Shown in pieces: positions 60,876 through 64,000 of a stretch of DNA of 64,000 nt; the stretch's first letter is position 1; the number at the start of each line of letters is the position of its first letter. Source of the stretch: DATFVA01 sp963771705. GTDB lineage: Bacteria > Bacteroidota > Ignavibacteria > Ignavibacteriales > Ignavibacteriaceae. The notes beneath the pieces are model-generated. The model made no database searches and was not told where the DNA came from. It was given only the letters and a program-made list of their open reading frames with translations. The stretch is taken from positions 62,001 to 126,000 of the forward strand of contig CAVYUP010000006.1 in NCBI GenBank assembly GCA_963771705.1, written 5' to 3'. Both the position numbers and the translations under genes were made by a program.

Positions 60876-62486
60876 ATGCGTCCCTCATTCATAAATAGGT
60901 TAAGTGTAAAGCTTACCCTCATAATTCTGAGTATACTGCTGATTAATTTAGCAGTGTATACTTTTTATACACTTTCTGTGCTCAAAAAAGATCTTACCGA
61001 AGCATCTTCTCAAAACGCCTATAACCTCAGTGATGTGATTAAAAAATCAACACGGTACAGTATGCTGCTGAACCGCCGTCAGGATATCTATGAGATCATC
61101 AACACGATCGGTAAGGAATCAGGTGTTGAAAAGATCAGAATCTACAACAAGCAGGGCAGGATCAGCTATTCAACCGATTCGACGGAAATAAATAAAACGG
61201 TTGATACAAACAGCGAAGCCTGCTACGTATGTCACTCCCGCCCTACCCTTCCGACAAACCTGCCGCAGAATGAAATGATAAGGGAATTCACCTTCGACAA
61301 AGGCAGGAATGTTCTGGGACTGATCAATCCGATAAAGAACGAACCTGACTGCAGCAATGGTGCCTGCCACGAACATCCAGCCGATAAGAATATTCTCGGC
61401 GTACTGGATGTTATCGTGTCTACAGAAAAGATGAATGAAATAATTGAGTCAAATACCCGCAGCATCATTACGAATGCGGTTATTCTTATGGTACTTATTT
61501 CGGCCTTCAGCGGATTGTTCATAGTTATTCTTGTCAACCGGCCGCTTAAGAAGATATCTAAAGGAATTGAAGAGATATCAAACGGCAACCTTGATTACAA
61601 GATCGATATCCATTCCAAAGGCGAGCTTTTGCAGGTGGCAAATGAGTTTAATTATATGTCTTCCCGATTAAATACAGCCTATAAGGAAATCAAAGAATGG
61701 TCTGAGACCCTGAACCTCAAGGTGGAAGAAAAAAACGAAGAACTTAAAAAGATCTATGAACAGATAACGCAGATAGAGAAGCTTGCGTCATTAGGGAAAC
61801 TCTCTGCCACCGTTGCTCATGAGCTTAACAATCCCCTTGAAGGAATTCTGACTTACAGCAAGCTGATTACAAAAAAACTTAGAAAGATAAGCAGCAACGG
61901 CGAGTTTAAGGATATAATAGAATTCCTTACTCTAATATCTGACGAATCTGCCCGCTGTGGAAAAATAGTTAAAGATCTCCTGCTCTTCTCGCATAAGGAT
62001 GAAGGCAAGTTTACCGAAAGCGAGCTGGCTAAAATAATTGACAAGAGCCTTATACTGATAAATCATCACCTGGAGATAAATCACATTAACCTGGTGAAAG
62101 ACTACAGGGTTGAGAGCCTCTCTATTGAATGCGATTCGCAGAAAATAGAACAGGCCCTTATAGCAATACTAATAAATGCTATCGAAGCAATGAGCGACGG
62201 GCAGACCCTCAGGGTTTCACTTGTAACAGAAAATGATTCCGCGGTAATCAGGATAAGCGACCAGGGGAAGGGAATTTCAGAAAAAGATCTCCCCTATATA
62301 TTCGAACCATTTTATTCAACAAAGAATGATAATAAGGGAACAGGACTGGGACTTGCGGTAGCATACGGAATCATCAAGCAGCACCACGGAAAAATACAGG
62401 TTGAAACAACATCAGAAGAAGGAACAACCTTCAAAATGATTTTACCAATAAAGAAAATTTCCAGAGAAGTACAACATGAAATCTAA
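60876..62486 (+). CDS. Sensor histidine kinase with CX2CH and CX4CH heme-type motifs
   Basis: A 536-residue kinase. One N-terminal helix, a periplasmic sensor, a second helix (about 195-215), HAMP, HisKA with His in TVAHELNNPLEGIL, and an ATPase with QALIAILINAIEAM, DQGKGI and GTGLGLAVAYG. The sensor carries CYVCH (Cys116 to His120 by this start) and CSNGACH (Cys159 to His165), both c-type heme attachment patterns, so the sensor may be a heme-based redox switch. ATG 60876 has GGGGAG just upstream; a TTG at 60840 is less likely. Confidence 0.88.
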   Translation: MRPSFINRLSVKLTLIILSILLINLAVYTFYTLSVLKKDLTEASSQNAYNLSDVIKKSTRYSMLLNRRQDIYEIINTIGKESGVEKIRIYNKQGRISYSTDSTEINKTVDTNSEACYVCHSRPTLPTNLPQNEMIREFTFDKGRNVLGLINPIKNEPDCSNGACHEHPADKNILGVLDVIVSTEKMNEIIESNTRSIITNAVILMVLISAFSGLFIVILVNRPLKKISKGIEEISNGNLDYKIDIHSKGELLQVANEFNYMSSRLNTAYKEIKEWSETLNLKVEEKNEELKKIYEQITQIEKLASLGKLSATVAHELNNPLEGILTYSKLITKKLRKISSNGEFKDIIEFLTLISDESARCGKIVKDLLLFSHKDEGKFTESELAKIIDKSLILINHHLEINHINLVKDYRVESLSIECDSQKIEQALIAILINAIEAMSDGQTLRVSLVTENDSAVIRISDQGKGISEKDLPYIFEPFYSTKNDNKGTGLGLAVAYGIIKQHHGKIQVETTSEEGTTFKMILPIKKISREVQHEI

Positions 62487-63825
62487 AGCAAATCTATTAG
62501 TAGTCGACGACGAGCTAATCGTCCGGCAGTCATTAAAACACTGGTTTGAAGAAGACGGCTATAATGTTGAAACAGCCGACAGCGGAGAAATAGCTCTAAA
62601 GCACTTTGAAAAAGGTAAGTACGACATCCTGCTGGTAGATATGAAAATGCCCGGGATGAGCGGACTGGAGCTGCTTACGAAGGTAAAAGAATTCGATCCC
62701 TCGGTAATAGTTATCCTTATTACCGCTTTCGCGTCTGTTCCCTCGGCAATTAAAGCTCTGAAGGACGGAGCTTATGATTATATTACAAAACCGGTCGATC
62801 CCGATGAACTTTCACACCTTCTGGAGCATGCGCTCAATCAGCAGTCCCTTAAGAAGGAGAATGAGGCGCTCAAAGAGAATATCGATGAGATAATCAAACC
62901 CGACAACCTGATCGGTGAGAGCGCAGAGATGAAGAAGATATTCTCTCTTATCAATACTGTCTCCCAGACAGACACAACCGTAATGATCAGAGGCGACAGC
63001 GGAACCGGCAAAGAGCTTGTGGCAAAGGCCATTCACATAAATAGTAAAAGAAAATACTTCCCCATCATAACCGTCAACTGCGGTGCACTGGCGGAATCAC
63101 TGCTTGAAAGCGAATTATTCGGTCACGAAAAAGGCGCTTTTACAGGCGCCCATTACAAGCGTAAAGGCAAGTTTGAAATGGCGAACGGAGGAACGATTTT
63201 CCTCGATGAGATCGGTACTGTATCTGCAAAGATGCAGGTAGAGCTTCTTCGCGTTATCGAAACCAAACAGTTCACGCGGGTGGGCGGAAACGAAGTGATA
63301 AAGAGCGATTTCAGGGTAATAGCGGCTACTAATGAACCGCTGGAGGATCTTGTTAAACAAGGCAGATTCAGGGAGGATCTTTACTACAGGCTGGATGTTT
63401 TCACCATTCTTATACCGCCGCTTCGCGAGAGAATAGAGGATATTCCTCTTCTGGCTTACTACTTCCTTAAGAAATTCTCTACAGCAATGAACAAGAAGAA
63501 GGATACTATCTCCTCAGAGGCAATGGATTTCCTTGTTAAATACAACTGGCCCGGCAACGTCAGGGAGCTTGAGAATGCAATCGAACGTGCTGTGGTTGTA
63601 AGTAAAACGAATATCATCGATGTGAATGACCTTCCATTCCAGGTTAGTTCTAATAATCATTACGATAAAGATGACAAGAGCATAGCGGCAATGGAAAAGA
63701 GACACATCGCTCTCGTTCTTAATGAAATGCACTGGAACATCTCCAAAAGCGCGGAAGCCTTAAAGATCGACAGGGTGACCCTTTATAATAAAATAAATAA
63801 GTACGGTCTTCAGAGAACACCGTAA
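62476..63825 (+). CDS. NtrC-family sigma-54-dependent response regulator
   Basis: A 449-residue regulator. The receiver (1-120) has the phosphorylatable Asp in ILLVDMKMPGM and the Lys in DYITKPV. The AAA+ domain has Walker A GDSGTGKE, GAFTGA in HEKGAFTGAHYKRKG, and Walker B GGTIFLDEIG. The Fis-type helix-turn-helix ends the protein (LNEMHWNISKSAEALKIDRVTLY). It overlaps the kinase gene by 11 bp and so is its partner, activating sigma-54 promoters. Confidence 0.95.
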   Translation: MKSKANLLVVDDELIVRQSLKHWFEEDGYNVETADSGEIALKHFEKGKYDILLVDMKMPGMSGLELLTKVKEFDPSVIVILITAFASVPSAIKALKDGAYDYITKPVDPDELSHLLEHALNQQSLKKENEALKENIDEIIKPDNLIGESAEMKKIFSLINTVSQTDTTVMIRGDSGTGKELVAKAIHINSKRKYFPIITVNCGALAESLLESELFGHEKGAFTGAHYKRKGKFEMANGGTIFLDEIGTVSAKMQVELLRVIETKQFTRVGGNEVIKSDFRVIAATNEPLEDLVKQGRFREDLYYRLDVFTILIPPLRERIEDIPLLAYYFLKKFSTAMNKKKDTISSEAMDFLVKYNWPGNVRELENAIERAVVVSKTNIIDVNDLPFQVSSNNHYDKDDKSIAAMEKRHIALVLNEMHWNISKSAEALKIDRVTLYNKINKYGLQRTP

Positions 63826-64000
63826 TGCAGGATATTTGCCTGGCGCCGCTTGATATTTCGAACAAGGAGCTTCTGCAGAGAGTTATCTCTGAACTTAAAA
63901 AAATTCTCCTTGTTGATATTCATATAATCGACCTCCGGTTAGATCTGAAAAAAGCATATTCACCCGACCGCAGGCAGTATTATTCGACTCAAATAATTGC
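63825..64000 (+). CDS. Archaemetzincin-like metalloprotease, N-terminal part (partial)
   Basis: An open frame from ATG 63825, one base overlapping the NtrC-type stop (TAATG), continues past the window edge without stop. ICLAPLDISNKELLQRVISE and later KKAYSPDRRQYYSTQII match the archaemetzincin (AmzA) N-terminal region, where the motif PxRxQYxS precedes the HExxHxxGxxH zinc site; that site would lie beyond 64000. Its link to the redox operon is by position only. Confidence 0.6.
   Translation, partial: MQDICLAPLDISNKELLQRVISELKKILLVDIHIIDLRLDLKKAYSPDRRQYYSTQII

Noticed and set aside
1..64000. CRISPR arrays, insertion sequences, integrases, phage genes, rRNA operons
   Set aside because: None seen. 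There are no regularly spaced 24-40 bp repeats, transposase motifs or rRNA sequence in the window.

Overview
This is a contiguous piece of a bacterial chromosome, moderately AT-rich and gene-dense. I see no insertion sequence, prophage, integrase or CRISPR array. The gene content suggests the Bacteroidota/Chlorobi side of the tree, and an Ignavibacteria-like lineage is my best guess: secreted proteins with short Ala-Gln signal peptides, a three-gene B/E-type succinate dehydrogenase, ECF sigma factors, promoters of the form TTG-N19/20-TAnnTTTG or TTGATA/TATAAT, multi-PAS kinases, and a NrfD/HybA redox operon with GcvH-like proteins. This is inference from families; no rRNA is present.

Layout. 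1-2.9 kb (minus): AddB-like repair protein (cut by the window edge), CYTH protein, TPMT-like methyltransferase. 3-6.1 kb (plus): outer-membrane protein, DUF2461 protein, and an M14 carboxypeptidase split by a frameshift. 6.1-8.9 kb (plus): ECF sigma factor, probable anti-sigma factor, universal stress protein, zinc-ribbon protein, rpsU. 8.9-19.4 kb: LOG-family hydrolase, dacB, tRNA-Met(CAT)-secG, M48 lipoprotein peptidase, obgE, an acidic unknown protein and sdhC-sdhA-sdhB, with sdhC also interrupted by a one-base frameshift. 19.7-23.2 kb: a small membrane protein, then a cobalamin riboswitch controlling a BtuB-like receptor and a DUF6580 membrane protein.

23-32 kb: HAD phosphatase, methyltransferase, zinc-finger protein, a divergent ATP-grasp ligase/C39-like peptidase pair, isochorismatase-like hydrolase, lipoprotein, TPR protein, and a PhoB-type two-component pair. 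32-39 kb: two MscS-type channels flanking a 1012-residue AAA-like protein whose Walker A lysine is methionine, then a GNAT-nitrilase fusion. 39-45 kb (minus): a TetR-controlled operon of LolA-like carrier, two FtsX-like permeases, LolD-like ATPase and an outer-membrane beta-barrel, which resembles a lipid or hydrophobic-compound export route. 45-57 kb: dehydrogenase, VOC protein, OsmC, dodecin, a six-PAS histidine kinase, a GT-C membrane transferase, a TPR/beta-propeller protein, an aromatic amino-acid decarboxylase, an MprF-like transferase, and the copper delivery pair SCO1/PCuAC.

57-64 kb (plus) is the most unusual part: a GcvH-like protein lacking the lipoyl lysine, a four-cluster ferredoxin subunit without Tat signal, a NrfD/HybB quinone-reacting membrane subunit, a second GcvH-like protein with a four-cysteine N-terminus, a histidine kinase whose sensor carries CX2CH and CX4CH heme-type motifs, an NtrC-type sigma-54 activator, and the start of an archaemetzincin. 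Together these read as a membrane redox module with its own redox-sensing regulation.

Three families of 11-bp tandem repeats lie in separate intergenic gaps. Two conserved genes each need a single added base to restore the frame, so assembly error must be considered before calling them pseudogenes.
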